In this document: in pieces, positions 23,662-35,951 of the stretch
Layout: every line of letters starts with the position of its first letter
How positions within the stretch are numbered: the stretch's first letter is position 1
NCBI RefSeq assembly: GCF_003255815.1
Contig: NC_037669.1
Span: 123,386,042 to 123,450,041, forward strand
Origin: Theropithecus gelada
Lineage: Eukaryota > Chordata > Mammalia > Primates > Cercopithecidae
DNA length: 64,000 nt
Direction of reading: 5' to 3'
Position numbers and translations under genes: made by a program
The notes under the pieces: generated by a model
What the model saw: only the letters and a program-made list of their open reading frames with translations
Databases searched by the model: none
What the model was told of the DNA's origin: nothing

Positions 23662-26600
23662 TTTATTTTTTAATTTAAATTATTTTTGTGGGTACAGAGT
23701 AGGTGTATATATTTATGTGGTACATGAGATGTTTTGATATTGGCATAAAATGTGAAATAAGTACAATCTGGGAACTGGGGTTTCCATCACCTCAAGCATT
23801 TATACTTTGAGTTACAAACAATCCAATTACACTCTTTGAGTTATTTAAAAATATACAATTACGTTATTATTGACTACAGTCACCCTGTTGTGCTGTCAAA
23901 CAATAGCCTTACTCTTTTTAAGTATTTTTTTTTTTTTAACAATCCTCACCTCCCCACTAGGCCCCCACTACGATTCCCAGCCTCTAATAACTATCCATCC
24001 ACTCTCTATGTTCATGAGTTCAATTGTTTTGATATTTAGATCCTACAAATAAGTGAGAACATGCAATGTTTGTCTTTTTGTGCCTGGTTTATTTTGCTTA
24101 ACATAACAAGATTTCTTCCCAATTCAGTCTTGGTGGGTTTTATGTATCTAAGAATTTTTTCATTTCTTCTAGATTTTCCAAGTTATTGGCATATAGTTGC
24201 TCATAGTAGCCATTAACGATCCTTTGAATTTCTGCAGTATCAATCATAATGTCTCCTTTTCCGTTTCTGATTATATTTATTTAGATATGCTCTCTTTTTT
24301 TCTTAGTCTGGCTAAAGCGTTGTCACTTTTGTTTAACTTTTCCAAAAATAAACTTTTTGTTTCATTAATCTGTATTTTTTTCAATTTTATTTATTTCAGC
24401 TCTTATCTTTATTATTTCTTTTCTTCTACTAATTTTGGATTTGTTTTATTCTTGCTTTTCTAGTTCTTTAAGACGCATCATTGGATTGTTCATTTGAAGT
24501 TTTTCCTTTTTTTTTTTTGATGAAGGCATTTTTAGCTATAACCTTTCCTCTTAGTACTGCTTTTACTGTATCCTATAGGTATGTAGTTTTTCTATTATCA
24601 TTTGTTTCCAATAATTTTTCAATTTCCTTCTTAATTTCTTCGCTGATTGACTGGTCATTCAAGAGACTATTGTTGAATTTCTATGTATTTGTATAGTTTC
24701 CAGAATTACTCTTGTTATTAGTTTCTAGTTTTATTCATTGTGGTCAGAGAAAACACTCAATATTATTTCAATTTTTTGAATGCCTTAAGATATTTTTTGA
24801 TACCTAACATATGGTATATCTTTGAGAATGATTCATGTGCTGAGGAAAAGAATGTGTATTCTGCAGCTCTTGGATGGAATATTGTGTAAATATCTATTGG
24901 ATCCATTTGGTCCATAGTGTAGATTAAGTGTGATGTTTGTTGATTTTCTTTCCAGAAGTTCTGTCCAGTGCTGAAAGTGGGGTGTTGAGGTCTCCAGATA
25001 TTATTGTATCGAGGCCTATCTCTCTCTTCAGCTCTAATAATATTTGCCTTATATACCAAAGTGCTCCCATGGTGGGTGCGTTTATGTTTAAAGTTTTTTA
25101 TATCCTCTTGCTGAATTGACCCCTTTATCATTACATGGTGATGTTCTTTGTATCTTCTTATAGTTTTTATCTTGAGATCCATTTTGTGTGATAAAAGTAT
25201 AGTGACTCCTACTCTTTTTTGGTTTTCATTGACATGGAATATCTCTTTCATCCCTTTTATCTTCCATGTTTCAGTCTATGTGTGCCTTTATAAGTGAAGT
25301 GTATTTCTTGAAAATCACATATCAATGCATGTTGTTTTTTTGCCTATTCAGCCAGTCTGTGTCTTTGATTAAAGAGTTTAATCCATTTACATTCAATATT
25401 ATTAATGGTGAGTAAAAACTTACTCCTGCCATTTTGTGATTTGTTATCTGGTTTTCTCTTCCTTCTCTCTTTCCTCCTTATGTTCCTCTAATGAAGGTGG
25501 TTGTCTCTGGTGATATGATTTAGTTTCTTGCTTTTCTTTGTATATTCATATGTTTTTTGGTTTGAGGCTACCATGAGACTTGCAAATACTATCGTATAAC
25601 CCATTATTTTAAGCTGAGAACACTATTTGCATAAAGAAACACAAAGAAAACTAATCAAAACTCTACACTTTAACTTTGTCCCTCTGCTTTTTATCCTTTT
25701 GTTATTTCTATTTATATCTTATTGTACTATGCCTTGAAAAGTCATAGTTATTAGTATTGATTGGTTCATCATTTAGTCTTTCTATTTCAGATAAGAGTAG
25801 TTTACACAGCACAGTTATAGTGTTAGGATATTCTGTGGTTTTCTGTGCACTTACTATCACCAGTGAGTTTTGTACCTTCAGGTGACTATTCATTGCCCAT
25901 GAATGTCCTTTTCTTTCTGATTAAAGTATTCTTAGCATTTCAGACCTCAGACCTGATCTGGGAAAATTCTCTGGATTACCAGAGACTCTTGTTCTCTCCC
26001 TTATTTTCTCCCAAACATACAAAGTCTCTCTCTCTCTGTTCTGAGCCACCTAAAGCTGGGGGTGGAGTGACACAAGCACCCCAGTGGCCACCACTACTGT
26101 GACTGTGCTAGGTCAGACCTGAAGCCAGCACAGCGCTAGGTCACACTCAAGACCTGCTTTAACCACTCCCTGGCTACTGCCTATGTTCACTCAAGGCTCT
26201 GGGGCTCTGCAATCAACCAATGGCAAATCCAGCCAGGCCTGTGTCTTTGCCTTTAGGGCAGCAAGGTCCCCCAGCCCCTGCGTGGGTCCCAAAATGCCAT
26301 CTGCAAGTCAGGGACTAGAGTCAAAAACTTTAGAAGTCTGCCTGGTGTTCTCTTATTGCAGCTGAGCTGGAACTCAAACAACAAGATGCAGTTCTTCCCA
26401 CTCTTTACTCCTTTCTCCAAAGGCAGAGAAGCCTCACCCTGTAGCCACTGCTCCCCTAGGCCAAGAAGAGTACTTCCAGACTACTGTTGATGTTCCCTAA
26501 TGGCCCACTGTTTCTTAAGTCAGCTTGTCTGAATGCTGCCTGACCCGGGGCTTACCCTTCAGGGCAGTGGACTCCTCTCTGGACAAAGGCAGGTCAGAAA

Positions 26601-27745
26601 TTCCATCCAAGAGTCAAGTCTTGGAATTGGGGACGCTAAGAGCCTGCTTGGGTGCTCTATACCCCTGTGGCCATGCTGGTACCTAAGGTGCAAGAGAAAG
26701 TCCCCTTTACTTTTCCCTCTGCTTTTCTTAAGCAGGAGGAATTTTCCCCCATAGCCTCCACAGGTAGTAATATGCCGAGTCTCACCTGAAGCCAGCAAGT
26801 CTCAGAGGCTCATCCAAAGCCCTCGATGTAATACCTGAATATTGCATCAGGGGACGAGGGCTCTTCAGTTAGCAGGTGATGAATGCTGCCAGGAATGGCT
26901 CCTTTCCTTCAAGGTAGTGGGTTCCCTTCTGGCCCAGGTTGTGTAGAAGTTTCATCCAGGAATGAGGGCCTGGGATGGGGGCCTTACAACTCTAACCAAT
27001 GCCCTCTCCTGCTATGGCTGAGCTGGTATCCTAGATGCAAGGCAAAGCCCTCCCCACTCGTCCCTCTCTGCTCCTCAAGTGAAAGGAAGGCACCTGTTTT
27101 GGAGCCGTGAGCTCTGCAGCCTAGGGTTAAGAGAGGGTGATGCCAGCCCTCCCTTGGCTGCCCCAGCTGGTGTCTCAGTATGTCGTGCCCCCTCAGTCCA
27201 TTGTTTCTGGGCCTAGTTCCTCACAAGGACTCACTTATGAGTTGCAGTCTTCATAGCCTAGAACTTTATGGCATTTCAAGTTTATTTGGAGACAAAGAGT
27301 TCTGTAGCCCTCAGTGGTGAGGTTTACTGGTGCTCAAGGTCAGACCCCTGGGCTGGGCAATTCCCCTCTGCTAAGGTTCCCTCTGTGGGTGGGCATCAGT
27401 TGAGTTTGGTCCAGGTTTCCTTTCTGCTCTACCAGGATGCACAGAGTTCAATGCCACACAATTGCTGTGCTTTTTCTCCCCCAGTTCCCAGAGAAGCTCT
27501 CAGCACCACGCAGCTGCTGCTAGGGGTGGGGAAGGGTGGCGTTGGTGATTCAGGACTGTTTTTTTTTTCTATCTCTTCAGTGCTTCTTTCAATGATATGA
27601 AGTGAAAACCAGGTACAATGAGGGCTCACCTAATTTTTGTTTTGTATAAAAGTGTTTTTTCTGTGTAGATTGTTAACTTGTTGTCCTTGCCTGGGTAGAG
27701 GGGAGAATTGGTGGAGTCTTCTTTCCTACCCTGCCACAATGTCTA
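23662..27745 (-). mobile_element. L1MB-like element with internal deletions, antisense
   Basis: From left to right it shows the L1M 3' UTR (to about 24060), an abrupt join near 24110 into mid-ORF2, ORF2 back to its endonuclease start (24110-25390; one fragment at 24763-25251 reads 'VGVTILLSHKMDLKIK'), the inter-ORF region (25390-25920), then a long GC-richer 5' UTR (25930-27745) with internally repetitive Gly/Pro-coding-like text. I cannot recognise ORF1 and the 3' half of ORF2 is missing, so at least two deletions occurred. Confidence 0.75.
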
Positions 27746-28892
27746 TCAGTTGGCAAACGTTATAGAGTGCCATATTTTATCTTACTCTAAGTGCACTTAA
27801 TAGCGTTACTTACTTACTAAGCATTACTTACTTAGTTTTTAGGTATCACCTTTCATTTTCAAATCACTTTCCCACATTAACTAATTGCTGTTACAGAGGG
27901 TCATTTTGACAGCACACATGAGAACACAGATCAATGGCAGGGTTCCTTAATATCTTTTTTTATGACTGTGTGGCAAGAGAATTAAAGAGTTGAAAGTCAG
28001 CATCTTAATGGACAAATATAATGAAGTTGTTTTTTTCTCTATGATGTTATATAAAAGTAATTTTAAAATATTTTCCTCTACCAATTCCAAAACTTACTGA
28101 GAATATGAACAAGAAATCATTTATTTTACCAGCTTATCCTATTCCTTAGCTTGATGTTTTTAAAACTTTTCCATCATAACCTATCATTTCCTTACCTCAA
28201 TTCAAGAAATGGGAAAAACATTTTTATTTATCAGACAATTTGATTTTAAGGAAATGGCTTTTCTCTCACCTTTTACTCAGGCATTCTCAAGAACTCTGGC
28301 CTTCTACAATTTAATCAGAAACAAGTTGTATCTTGGTTTAGACATTAAGTGTGAATTGTTGAGCCTCCAATATGTAACATTTCAGGCCCATAAATGTCGT
28401 TTTGTAACCTGGAGATTTAAATCATAAAGCAATACTTCGGATGCCAGAGCAGCATACACTTCCTTCTATGTATTTCTTTATAACCTGAAAACTAAAGATG
28501 ATAGTTGGATGAAATGGGGAAACACATGACGAAGTAATTTTCTGGGTAGGAATATTTTATTATGATTGTATTGTAATTATATTATGGGATTTCCATGCAC
28601 TTGAAGATATAATTGTAGTATTATGTTGTATAGTTTAGGTCTTATAATATTGTTTGACTGAGTGTCAGGTTATAATAACCCTTTTTTGTAAACAAAGAGA
28701 ATATTTTCAGTGAGGCTGCTTCCTGAATGAGAATCATTGTCATCAGATTTTATACCATTGGAACTTCTAGTACAGTAGTAGTAGTAGTGCAGCAGGTAAT
28801 CATGGGACTTTATGTCCCTGAAATTAATTGCTCTCTAATAAAACTTAAAGGATTCTCCTTTATAGGAATGAATTACTTCCCAGATCCTTGCC

Positions 28893-29010
28893 TTTCTTTC
28901 TCTTCCTCCCTTCCTCCCTTATTTCTTTTTTCTTCCCTCCCTCCCTTTTTCCCTCCCTCCTTCTCTTTTTTCCTCCCTCCCTCCCTTTTTTCCTTTCTTC
29001 CTTCCTTTTA
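28893..29010. repeat. Long polypyrimidine tract (CCCTTT/CCTT)n
   Basis: Nearly pure C/T on the plus strand for about 115 bp, in units of CCTT, CCCT and T-runs. It has homopurine complement, so triplex (H-DNA) structure is possible. Confidence 0.93.
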
Positions 29011-29264
29011 TTAAGAAGAAAGGAGGGAAAACGATGAGAGAGACCAAGGAGGACATAGAAATACTGTTCCCTTGGGGATCAGAGTGAAGTGATCAGGGAA
29101 GGGAAGACTCAAGACAAATTAGGAGCTTGGTCTGGTATTGAGGGTATGGGAACAGAAAGGTAGTTGGTAATAGGAAGAACCCCAGGTCTGGACCTGTGAT
29201 ACACATCGCAGTGAGGCTTAGTACAAAAGATGGAGGCAATAGCACAGGAAAGGAGAGTTGACAG

Positions 29265-29420
29265 CCAAACAGGACTGGGTTCAATCTCTTCTCCACCTCC
29301 AATTAGCTTTGTGCCCTTGAGCAAGTTGGCTTTCAGATTGCTATCTTCTCATTAGGAAACTTGGAATAATTTACCCACTAAAGATTATTATAGGGTGGGA
29401 GCACCCAGAGAGGTACTTGT
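29265..29420 (+). repeat. MIR-like SINE fragment
   Basis: Reads 'aggactgggttcaatctc', then 'gcccttgagcaagttgg' and 'cattaggaaac' in the order of the MIR consensus. Confidence 0.55.
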
Positions 29421-30729
29421 ACATGGGAGCGATTCAAAAAATAATCCAACAATTATTTAAAGTAGTCATAGGTCAAAGAGAAATTCCATATGGGGGATAA
29501 GCAATAAACGTACTGTTGGGGCTCTGAAAATGATACCCAAAAATGAAAACCTCAGAAGCAGCCTCCAGAGCAAAGTCTCTCTCTGACCTTCTCCTGCCCG
29601 TCTGTCTCTCCTGCTCATTCTTTCCTGAGCCAGGTCATAGAAGCTAGAACTCCTTTTCCCCAAAGGTAGCCGTAAAGTCTAAAAATATTATTCTAACATT
29701 CCCCTACTTTTAGTGTAACACTTGACCATAAAGAAATGGAATGACAGCCCTCATTCTAGAGTAGTCCTACCCCATACCCAGGAGAAAGGAATGCCGTATA
29801 GAGAAGTCAAGAAGAATCTGAACAGACAAAACTTGCTGGGTTTCCCACCCAGTCTATTTCCATTAACGCATATTCCTTTTTCCCAGTCACATTTCTACAT
29901 GGCTCTCCCTGTGTCATAGAACCTAAGTATAAAAATGGACAGTGTCTTGTATATCTTTGGGTCTTCATTCTGAAGGTTCCTGTGTCATGTAAATCTATGA
30001 TCAAATGAATTTTTTGTGCTTTTCTCTTGTTAACCTGTCTTTGGTTATAGGGGTATTGGCCATGACATTTATCATAAGGAGGAAAGGGGTCACTGTCCTC
30101 TCTACCTTTATAACACTATCCAGGTAAATTCTAGGCAGAGTGGAGAAACAGACCATTTTGGCCTTTGGCAGCACTTTTGTGTTTCATGACACACTTCCCA
30201 GTGAATTATTCTGTGAGCCAGCTCTGTAAGCCAGCTCTACTCTGGTCCCCTTTCTGAATGTCTCCTTTGTATCCCATTCTCTCTTTATTTTCCTCTTAGA
30301 AATAATCTGCTACTAGCAGTATGCCAGTATCAAGGGCCAGTTACACTCATTTACATTAAAGAAGTGGAAGCTTAAAAGAGGAGCCTAAAGTGGGTATTGA
30401 CTAACACAAAGGACGTACATCATTAGTAATAGAAATTTTAAGAACCACTTGAGGAAGCAGGTGAAGAATAATTTCTCACTCCAAAATTACCTGTGGCTGG
30501 AGGTTTATCACCTAAGTTCCTCAGAACTATTATGGTTGGGCTTTATGAGTATAGTGAGGAGGTTCTCAAGATCATGATATTTTATATAAAATTTTGTGTG
30601 CATGTATACCTTTCTGATGGAGAGGGTCTACAGTTTTCATAAGATTCCCAAAGGGATGTTCGACCTCCCAAATTTTAAGAACTATGGATTCATATACTCT
30701 CTAGAGTATAAAATAATGGCAACACTTGC

Positions 30730-30885
30730 ATTCTAGTGCTTTGCTACTTTGTGTGGTTCTCAGAGAGCATCAGGAGCAACACCTGGGGATATGAGAAATG
30801 CAGAGGCTCAGGTTTACATTGAATGAGAATCTGCATTTTCACATGGTGAGTTGTGTGCATGTTGAAATTTGAGAAGCCGCGTTCC
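30730..30885 (+). mobile_element. MER5-like (hAT-Charlie) fragment
   Basis: Contains 'gagagcatcaggagcaacac', 'agaaatgcagaggctcagg', 'gaatgagaatctgcatttt' and 'aaatttgagaagc', in the order of MER5A/B non-autonomous hAT elements. Confidence 0.6.
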
Positions 30886-31009
30886 CGTAGTCAAGAGATC
30901 AGGCCCTGTATTCTGAATTTGTACTCTGGCTCTGCCAAATACTAGTGTCCTAAGCTTCGATTTATAATATTGCATGTCATAACACCAAACTTAAGAGTTA
31001 ATCTCAGAA

Positions 31010-31130
31010 CTTCAGACCTGAGTTTGACAATTACTTGCTGACTTTGGCAAATCATTGAAACTGTGTGGATGAATCTCTATTTCTTTACCTATGAGATATA
31101 GAAGTAGATTAGCTCTTTTTCAGCTCTCAA
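31010..31130 (+). repeat. MIR-like SINE fragment
   Basis: 'gacctgagtttgacaatta', 'tttggcaaatcattgaaac' and 'ctttacctatgagatatag' follow MIR order, but divergence is high. Confidence 0.4.
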
Positions 31131-31754
31131 TTCTGGAGTTTACCTTTTGTTTCCCACACAGGTGATTCGTAATGGCCTCTCATCTATTGAAATGCTTTTT
31201 GTCAACATTCACCAAATGTCTCTTAAACGCTGAAAGGCACACTGATTTCTTTCTTCTTTGAAATTCTGTTATAGATTTTGTATCATTCAATTTATCACTT
31301 TATGATGTGCTAAAATTGTCTCTAATTGTTTGATTTACATGTTTTTTCTTCCAAGTTTGGGGCCATATAATTGAAGTCCAGGCTGCGTCTAGTCTATTTC
31401 TTTCCTTGTTATCTTTATCATAGCACAGAACACATTGTAGATGCCCAATACATCTTTGAGGATTGAATGCCATGTTTTGAGAGATGATATCTGTAAATGA
31501 CACATTGAATAGTCTCAACTTCATTCATTTAGTTATAAATTGGTTGTGTTAAGCCATTTATTTCCTAGGGAGATAGCTATGAAATTTTCTAAATCAAGCT
31601 GTTTACATATCAATATGAGCTCTTGAATGAATAAATCCTAGTTACATTTAGAGACAGCCCAATTGAATAGGTAAGAGGAAAAGGAATGCATTGAGCTATT
31701 TTCCTGCTTCTCAGAACTTTCTTGCCTTTAGTAATTGGAAATGTATAAATACCT

Positions 31755-31860
31755 ATGTGTGTGTGTGTACATATATATATACACACATACACATATTACA
31801 AATATATGTGTGTATATATACTCTATATGTATATGTATACACACACACACACACACACTC
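31755..31860. repeat. Compound (TG)n(TA)n(CA)n microsatellite
   Basis: Alternating TG, TA, CA blocks over about 105 bp, with a 24-base CA run at its right end. Confidence 0.93.
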
Positions 31861-31924
31861 ACAGCAAATTAAGTTATCATACCAAAATAGTAAAACTGGA
31901 TACTGTTTTTAACTCTTTAATAAG

Positions 31925-32270
31925 GGATGCTCTTTTTATGAAGCAGAAATTTATTCTCATAGTTCTGGAGGCTGGGAGTCAAAGATTAAGGCACCATCAG
32001 ATTTGCTGTCTGGTGGGGACCTACTTTCTGCTTCCTAGACAGTGCCTTCCACCTGTGCCCTCACATAGCGGAAGGGGCAGACAAGCTTCCTTGGACCTCC
32101 TTTATAAGGGCATTCGTCCCATTCTTGAATGTTCTACTCTCCTGACCTAATTACCTTTCAAAATTTCCACCTCCTTGTATCATCATCTTGTGGGTGAAGG
32201 TTTCAACATATGAATTAGGTGGTTGGGGGGTGGGGAGAAGGCCAGAAATACAAGCATTCAGACCATAGCA
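31925..32270 (-). mobile_element. ERVL-MaLR LTR (MLT1/MST type)
   Basis: The plus strand reads 'agttctggaggctgggagtc', 'ttataagggcattcgtccca', 'cctgacctaattacc' and ends 'gaccatagca', the reverse complement of an LTR beginning 'tgctatggtc'. The right edge is 49 bp upstream of the exon relic. Confidence 0.7.
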
Positions 32271-32319
32271 GTGCCCATTAAGAACTGTGAAGGGTTTAAA
32301 CTTTTATGTTATTTTCTAG

Positions 32320-32420
32320 TTACCTATTAACAAGTTTGCTTACCATGTCCAGCATAATGAGCAATACAAATATTGTGATGCTTACTTGGAGAGAGAAACG
32401 TTAAAAATCTTACAATGACA
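32320..32420 (+). pseudogene. Relic duplicate of WDR49 exon D
   Basis: A decayed second copy of exon D (33754-33921) about 1.44 kb upstream of it. Both start after 'tag' (32317-32319 and 33751-33753) with 'ttac'. The best block is 39 bases, 32360-32398 against 33798-33836, with 35 identities, including the exact runs agcaatacaaata and cttggagagagaaa at the same offset. Similarity fades after 'atgaca' (32420 / 33860). Translation in the matching frame gives 'SNTNIVMLTWREKR' followed by a stop, against 'SNTNSVVLAWREKS' in exon D. An indel in the first part, the stop and loss of the 3' third of the exon with its donor make it unlikely to be used. Origin by local segmental duplication is inferred. 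Confidence 0.78.
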
Positions 32421-32438
32421 GAAGACATAAGACTTCCA

Positions 32439-33308
32439 TGTTAGAGAGAAAAAAAGACTATTATTCTCAGGAGAGCAACAGCATAAATATCATCACATTT
32501 ATTTCAGTTCCCCTGGCCATCAAGTCCACAGAGGCAATGCAGATGGGCCCAGACAAATCCCTGCACAGGCACTGTATTCCATTACAGTAAAGGAACCCCA
32601 AACCTAAGGAATCTGAATCTTTTATGTTGGACAGAAGGCATGCCTAACTTTTGCTCCAGAGGAAGACATTATCTTTATTATTCTGGGCAAAGGGAGATGC
32701 TATCTTTACATTCTATGGCCGTTTGCTATGCAAATAAAAACTCTTTGAAAAGATAATCCAGAACAAAGGGCAGTGAGTTCTTAGCTTCACAAGAAGTGCA
32801 GAAATGCTAGCAATCCATTGAGAATTGACTCCCCAGAATACGTTACCCCTGATTGTACGTAATAAATTGATCACAAATATTTCTGAGCCATTCTACTAAA
32901 AAAAACTTCCCTTCAGCTTTATAAAACAACAGCATTCCTCTTTGTGTGGGGCAGGAATTTGATCTTGAGGTCAAATCAGAAATCCTCCAACTGTGGGACA
33001 CAAATAATTGAGCACAATGCCAAAGAGAACTTCTGCCTAACCACAGAGGGCATGGTGGTTTCAAGTTGATCAAAGAGCAGCTATGGCTATTCATTGGCCT
33101 TCTGGAGCCTGTAGGTGTGAGAGTAATGGCAAGGTTCTCCTAACAAAGGGTAGTAGGATCTTTATCCTTGCTTGGAAAGTGTGAATTTGCTCCACAATGT
33201 CTGGCACTGGCTCATCAGGAATGCAGAAGAGCCACTTTGACCTGAGCCTGTAGCTTTGTTTGTGAATCTTGGCAAGGAGTTGAGTCCTGGCCATTTCACT
33301 CTCCAACA
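32439..33308 (-). mobile_element. Unclassified LTR-like sequence
   Basis: In minus orientation the segment could run from a TG at 33308 to a CA at 32439. An AATAAA lies at 32498-32503 near the 3' end, followed by text like 'gctgttgctctcctgagaat', typical of LTR R/U5 regions. Two modest minus ORFs (33091-33306, 32843-33094) show no known domain. I found no clear target-site duplication and cannot name the family. Confidence 0.4.
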
Positions 33309-33753
33309 GTTTAGATCAGTCAAAATTTAAATAAACCACTCTTTAGGCATGAGCTGGACCTTTGGGGAGCAGCAGATGGTTGATAAGCTCCTGCTTGTCC
33401 CAGACCCAGGAGGAGGAACATAGGAATTTGGCCAATTACTCATCTTACAGCTTCAGAACCCCATATGATTATTGTGATTAACATTGTTTCGTGCCATGTG
33501 TTCCAATTTTTAAAACTTCAAGATATCTCTAGATTGGGGGCAAAGTCAGAATGTAGAATTTCCTGTAACTTCTCAATGGAATTGTTTTGTGGGAGGTGGG
33601 AGAAGGGGTTTGTGAGGTGTTTTTTAAGTGTCAGTTTGTATCATCATAGTTTGAGTTTAATTTTTAACTTTACATGTTAAAACAGCTCCATTTTACTAAT
33701 ATCTTGTGAAGAATCAACTAAAGATTGTTTTTCTCTTTTTAATTTTTTATTAG

Positions 33754-33921
33754 TTACTTACAATGCATCTTTAGATGCTATCATTTCCAGTACAACCAGC
33801 AATACAAATAGTGTGGTGCTAGCTTGGAGAGAGAAATCAAAAAAGCATCTTCATATGACATCCTTCAACATTGCCCAGGGCATTCATGCTTTTGATTATC
33901 ACTCTCGGCTCAATTTAATTG
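33754..33921 (+). CDS. WDR49: WDR49 coding exon D
   Basis: 168 bp, starting after one base of a split Val codon and ending after the first base of a split Ala codon (att g|gtaggt). It encodes a WD blade: 'LDAIISSTTSNTNSVVLAW', then 'HLHMTSFNIAQGIHAFDYH' and 'SRLNLI'. Acceptor 'ttttttattag'. The blade has the usual order of hydrophobic strands and the Trp near its end. No stop. A decayed duplicate lies 1.44 kb upstream. Confidence 0.92.
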
Positions 33922-34308
33922 GTAGGTAAAATAAATCTTGATAACTATGAGGGCCTCATAAATAGTCTGAGGTGCATTTGTATGCATGGAGCCTTCTCCA
34001 CCTTGTTGTTTTATTGCTAGAGAGACCATCTTGAGCAGCTCACATTTTATTGCCTGAGAATGTCTGATAATGATGCATTATGACGGGCAGTGTATATGAA
34101 CTACATTGGGGTAAAAATACGAGAAAGTGCCCAATGCTTTAATGAGTCTTTTTTATTACAATTGGTGAAGGGTGTAAAATGATACAGAGAAGGAAGACAG
34201 TTTGTGCAGCATCTGCCATTCTGCCATCTTCCTAACACCACCAAATGCTCCACCCAAACAAATGCATTTTTTCATTGCTACTACTACAGCTACCACTACC
34301 AGCGCATG

Positions 34309-34334
34309 CACACACACACACACACACACACACA
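34309..34334. repeat. (CA)n microsatellite
   Basis: Twelve to thirteen CA units. Confidence 0.95.
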
Positions 34335-35163
34335 TCCATACACAAGGGAACTGCAAAATATAGACTGTTTTTCAATTACCTTTCAGAATACAATCTCTAA
34401 TGATTTTTGAAAATGTTCAGATTATCCTAGGTTTGTTTACTAGAGGGGAGTTCTTTCGATGTAAAAAAGAAGTATATTTTAGCTGAGGAAATATAAAGTT
34501 TCTCAGGCATTAACTATTTAAATTAAAAATTTAGATATTCTGAAAGCTGATAATTTGATATACATATTGATATTAGTTGAAACATAAAAATGAAGTATAG
34601 ATGTATTATTGAAAAATTAATAGGGTAGTTACAGAGCATGCACATGGTCTACAGAATGGGTCATATTAACTCACATTCAATAGTTGTCATTCATACAAAG
34701 AGTATTAATATTAGCTAAGGAGCTGTGTCCATAAAATTCCCAAAATAATACCTGACAATCACAGTAACAGATACCTTGAATATGAATTCATGAATATGCC
34801 AACATCAAATCTTCAAGGAGTACTGTAGATTTATTAGAGAAGGATAGAGGAGTTGGTGACTCATTTTGGCAAGGACTCAAATAGCAACTATTTAATACAT
34901 TGATTGGTTAATCATTTCAATCTCTGTAGAATAATAATTACTTTGTACCTGCTATAGTGCTGGAAAAAATAAGGATGATTAAGTTCAGCTCCACAACTGG
35001 CCCTAAACTAGGAAGCAACAAAGAGTATTGTGTTGTATTGAATAGATACATTTCCTGCTCTTGAAGAGCTCCCTAAATATAACTGATTGATGTTCAAAAA
35101 TATCTTATTCCATTAATAAAGCAGGTCAAAAGTATATTTGTGCTGCTTGTTTGCTTGCACGTA

Positions 35164-35482
35164 CAGTCGTGCATTGCTTAATGATGGGGATAGAAAGGCA
35201 TCATTAGGTGATTTTCCATTGTGTGAACATCACAGAGTGTACTTACACAAAGAGATGGTGTAGCCTACTACACAGCTAAGCTATACGCTATAGCCTATTG
35301 CTCCTAGGCTACAAACTTCTATAGCATGTGACTTACTAAACACTGTAGACAATTGTAACACAATGGTATTTATGTATCTAAACATATAAAAGGTACAGTA
35401 AAAATACCATATTATAGTCTCATGGGACCATATTCGTATATGCTGTATGTTGTTGACTGAAATGTTATGAAATGCATGACTG
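35164..35482 (+). mobile_element. MER2 DNA transposon, complete
   Basis: Terminal inverted repeats cagtcgtgcattgc at the left and gcatgactg at the right, flanked by TA on both sides (35162-35163 and 35483-35484). Internal text 'ggtgtagcctactacacagc' and 'aaaggtacagtaaaaatac' is typical of this non-autonomous Tigger relative. 319 bp, orientation by consensus. Confidence 0.92.
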
Positions 35483-35951
35483 TACTTGATTATTTGATAA
35501 TTTGTCTTTTTATACTTTTTAATTAATTTGTGAACTTTCAACATTGTTTTCTTTCCTTCTTACACCTGGGATAACTTTAACACTGCCTACATTTCTAGGT
35601 GAAGCTGGCTGGAGAGAGGAAATATCAGGATTAGAAAGAAGGATTCTGTCCCCTCCTGGTTGGGCTGTTGGTTGGTTTCTAAATGGGACTATATGTTTTC
35701 TTTCACCTCATACATAGCCTTTTCCCCTTCATGAATTTTTTCTTCCCTACTCCCTCCATTTCAACTATTTCTATTGACAGAACTCATGCCCTATTAGCCT
35801 GGTCTAGTTAGACAACGGCAAAACAGGGTGCATTAGTCAACCTACAGTTGACATTTATCAAGCTACAGTTATACGGTAAACTCATTTCACAAAGAAAATG
35901 CTGTGGGCTATTTATGCTACTAAACTTTTTTTTCTTTCTAATTCTGATTAG

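Larger units (their letters stand above)
16290..33753 (+). other. WDR49: WDR49 intron C-D
   Basis: About 17.5 kb. 16290-19140 shows no gene; it holds AT-rich unique sequence, a short TA/CA stretch at 18085-18120 and possible ancient repeat sequence at 18545-18960. Alus, an L1M-like piece, the assembly gap and an L1MB follow to 27745. 27750-28890 and 29420-30720 look unique. From 31755 come a microsatellite, an LTR, the exon relic and LTR-like sequence. Confidence 0.85.
33922..35951 (+). other. WDR49: WDR49 intron D-E
   Basis: About 2.0 kb. 33922-34300 and 34335-35160 show no gene; a weak old-repeat resemblance at about 34920-35090 is not secure. It contains a CA microsatellite and a complete MER2. 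35483-35930 shows nothing beyond AT-rich sequence with a pyrimidine-rich acceptor at the end. Confidence 0.88.

Noticed and set aside
26533..27629. GC-richer ORFs of 60-110 codons, looking at first like a host exon cluster
   Set aside because: The block is continuous with the L1MB 5' UTR, no splice-site pairs fit, and no domain is visible.
28727..29014. 95-codon ORF with a Ser/Phe/Pro-rich end
   Set aside because: Translation of the polypyrimidine tract, not a protein.
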